Shown here one piece after another: positions 6,041 through 6,801 of a stretch of 6,801 nucleotides of DNA. Numbering within the stretch: the stretch's first letter is position 1; each line of letters starts with the position of its first letter. The position numbers and the translations under genes were made by a program. The notes under the pieces are model-generated. The model ran no database searches. It was not told the origin of the DNA and saw nothing but the letters and a program-made list of their open reading frames with translations. This DNA is from Thermoplasmata archaeon. GTDB lineage: Archaea > Thermoplasmatota > Thermoplasmata > Thermoplasmatales > Thermoplasmataceae. Where the stretch lies: positions 1 through 6,801 of the forward strand of contig JAJZOM010000007.1 of NCBI GenBank assembly GCA_021811505.1. The letters are read 5' to 3'.

Positions 6041-6050
6041 ATCTTTAATC
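6041..6050 (-). promoter_or_regulatory. Weak TATA-like element upstream of the membrane-protein gene
   Basis: GATTAAAGAT on the minus strand is 36-45 bases before the ATG, within a tandem 7-bp repeat AAAGATTAAAGATT (6040-6053). Initiation about 26 bases downstream would leave a leader of roughly 15 bases that just includes the Shine-Dalgarno. The match to a TATA box is mediocre. Confidence 0.35.
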
Positions 6051-6083
6051 TTTCTAGTTGTCCCCTCTTTCGTTCTGAAGAAT

Positions 6084-6112
6084 AAAAATTTATTACTGTT
6101 TTACCTATGCGT
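6084..6112 (+). promoter_or_regulatory. Putative tRNA-Ala promoter
   Basis: The A/T-rich AAAAATTTATTA (6084-6095) is followed by ATGC (6107-6110), like the TATA box and initiator (box B) of archaeal stable-RNA promoters. Initiation near 6109-6113 would give a 5' leader of roughly 7-11 bases for RNase P to remove. Confidence 0.5.
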
Positions 6113-6119
6113 GCAAAAC

Positions 6120-6191
6120 GGGCCGGTAGATCAGCGGTAGATCGCCTGCTTTGCAAGCAGGAGGTCTCGGGTTCAAATCCCGACCGGTCCA
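6120..6191 (+). tRNA. tRNA-Ala, anticodon TGC
   Basis: A complete cloverleaf without intron. The acceptor stem GGGCCGG pairs with CCGGTCC and contains G3-U70, the alanine identity pair. The D stem is GATC/GATC. The anticodon stem CCTGC/GCAGG encloses the loop TTTGCAA, with TGC at 6152-6154. The five-base variable region is AGGTC. The T arm is TCGGG-TTCAAAT-CCCGA, and the discriminator is A at 6191. CCA is not encoded, so it must be added after transcription. The gene stands alone, divergent from the membrane-protein gene and convergent with the peptidase gene. Confidence 0.97.
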
Positions 6192-6248
6192 TTGTGAATT
6201 CCAATTCTCTCATAATCTGTCCATAACTTTTCCTCCCGCCTGCTGCTC

Positions 6249-6288
6249 GCCTATACTCTTGATTTCTGATATGCGAGTATGGAAAGGC
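6249..6288. other. Imperfect inverted repeat between the tRNA and the convergent peptidase gene
   Basis: ATACTC (6253-6258) pairs with GAGTAT (6275-6280) across a 16-base loop. The stem can extend by GCCT (6249-6252) with AGGC (6285-6288) if GGAA is bulged. It lies in the only untranslated spacer between two convergent genes, so a shared terminator or RNA-processing structure is conceivable. The large loop and bulge make it weak. I see nothing else in 6192-6302. Confidence 0.25.
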
Positions 6289-6302
6289 TTTACTGGATTT
6301 GA

Positions 6303-6801
6303 TTATCTTTCATTTGTTACCGTGACCCACATATTTTCAGGAATATTGACATTTATAGCATCTTTCGTTTCTGTAACGTGACCTGCATCGAGCTTGTAAT
6401 GAGCGGAAACGTAGAAATCAACGAGACCGAAACCTGTGTAGAATTTTCCGTCTCCCCACCCTCCCTTTGAAAGAACTATTGCACCAGCAGAATTGCCGAT
6501 TATAATGCCTTTGAAATTTCGCAATTTTTTTTGAAGCGATCTTGAATTTAACTCCCTGTACAATACGTTTGGGTCCCCTCCTGGAAGATAGATTACATCT
6601 ACAGATGAGAATTTCTCCGCGATCTGTTCATAAGAATCTTCCCTCTTCAGAAAATATACTGACTGAAACCCACTGTCTAAAAAGTACTTCCATAAAATAT
6701 GTGTGTATTCCATTTCTTTTTCTTCAGATTCTTGAGTCCATGGAATTACCAGAATCCTCTTGGTTGAAGATATATTAGCAACGGCAAGAAAAAGCTGCTC
6801 G
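6303..6801 (-). CDS. Peptidase S51 (dipeptidase E-like) family protein, partial at the 5' end
   Basis: The reading frame is open to the right edge of the window, so the start is missing. The visible 165 residues begin EQLFLAVAN and run through KRILVIPWTQ, the first strand region of the class I glutamine amidotransferase-like fold used by S51 peptidases. Downstream are a VIYLPGGDPNVLY segment and IIIGNSAGAIVLSKGG. The Ser of GNSAGA (codon 6489-6491) is the expected nucleophile, replacing the Cys of amidotransferases. GFGLVDFYVSAHY supplies a candidate catalytic His. Family members are serine exopeptidases (dipeptidase E, cyanophycinase) or uncharacterised relatives; substrate cannot be told. 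An ATG at 6713 is internal and would cut off the first conserved strand, so it is not the start. The C-terminus stops soon after IPENMWVTVTNER, seemingly without the last strands I would expect. It converges on tRNA-Ala. Confidence 0.85.
   Translation of the reverse strand, partial: EQLFLAVANISSTKRILVIPWTQESEEKEMEYTHILWKYFLDSGFQSVYFLKREDSYEQIAEKFSSVDVIYLPGGDPNVLYRELNSRSLQKKLRNFKGIIIGNSAGAIVLSKGGWGDGKFYTGFGLVDFYVSAHYKLDAGHVTETKDAINVNIPENMWVTVTNER

Noticed and set aside
6196..6207. GAATTCCAATTC palindrome just after the tRNA, considered as an integration (att) site
   Set aside because: No duplicated tRNA 3' end, integrase gene or other mobile-element sign is visible in the window.
5761..6213. 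A 150-codon open frame on the minus strand running through the tRNA gene, containing SGFEPETSCLQSRRSTADLP
   Set aside because: This peptide is the antisense translation of the tRNA-Ala gene, a well-known spurious annotation. The rest overlaps the membrane-protein gene in another frame.
6623..6631. A third copy of TCTGTTCAT inside the S51 peptidase gene
   Set aside because: It is single, without a partner arm, and lies in conserved-frame coding sequence far from a promoter, so it is probably chance.
1..6801. CRISPR arrays, insertion sequences, toxin-antitoxin or defence-system genes
   Set aside because: No regularly spaced repeats, terminal inverted repeats with a transposase, or motifs of such systems were seen. 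The XPB-Bax1 pair is a known repair module rather than a defence system.

Overview
The window looks like a stretch of an archaeal chromosome, most probably a Thermoplasmata (Thermoplasmatales-like) euryarchaeon. Four things point that way: the XPB helicase-Bax1 nuclease pair, an archaeal isopentenyl phosphate kinase whose motifs closely resemble the Thermoplasma acidophilum enzyme as I remember it, a FMN-dependent type 2 IPP isomerase, and an archaeal-style tRNA-Ala. Gene starts split into two kinds. The likely first genes of transcripts have a TATA-like box about 25-35 bases before ATG and no Shine-Dalgarno (leaderless), while the bax1 start and the small membrane-protein start have a good Shine-Dalgarno. 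Genus cannot be assigned from this sequence alone.

Layout, plus strand: a universal stress protein (74-529), then an overlapping two-gene DNA-repair unit, XPB-type helicase (611-1978) and Bax1 nuclease (1932-3278). Minus strand, convergent with bax1 and touching it with no gap: a three-gene overlapping operon read in the order isopentenyl phosphate kinase (5588-4854), type 2 isopentenyl-diphosphate isomerase (4857-3805), ZPR1 zinc-finger protein (3815-3279). Upstream of it on the same strand is a small four-helix membrane protein (6005-5628). A tRNA-Ala(TGC) gene lies on the plus strand (6120-6191), divergent from the membrane-protein gene. The right end holds the C-terminal part of a peptidase S51 family protein on the minus strand (6801-6303), whose start is outside the window.

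How the genes work together: XPB and Bax1 form a known archaeal helicase-nuclease complex, and their 46-47 base overlap with an internal Shine-Dalgarno suggests coupled synthesis. IPK and IDI2 perform consecutive steps (isopentenyl phosphate to IPP to DMAPP), the end of the archaeal mevalonate route that feeds ether-lipid synthesis; their ATGA overlap fits this. ZPR1 is coupled to that operon for no obvious metabolic reason.

I do not see a clearly unprecedented system. The best leads are a perfect 9-bp inverted repeat bracketing the helicase promoter, altered motif residues in XPB and Bax1, the ZPR1-isoprenoid linkage, and the uncharacterised membrane protein beside it. There is no gene-free stretch longer than about 120 bases.
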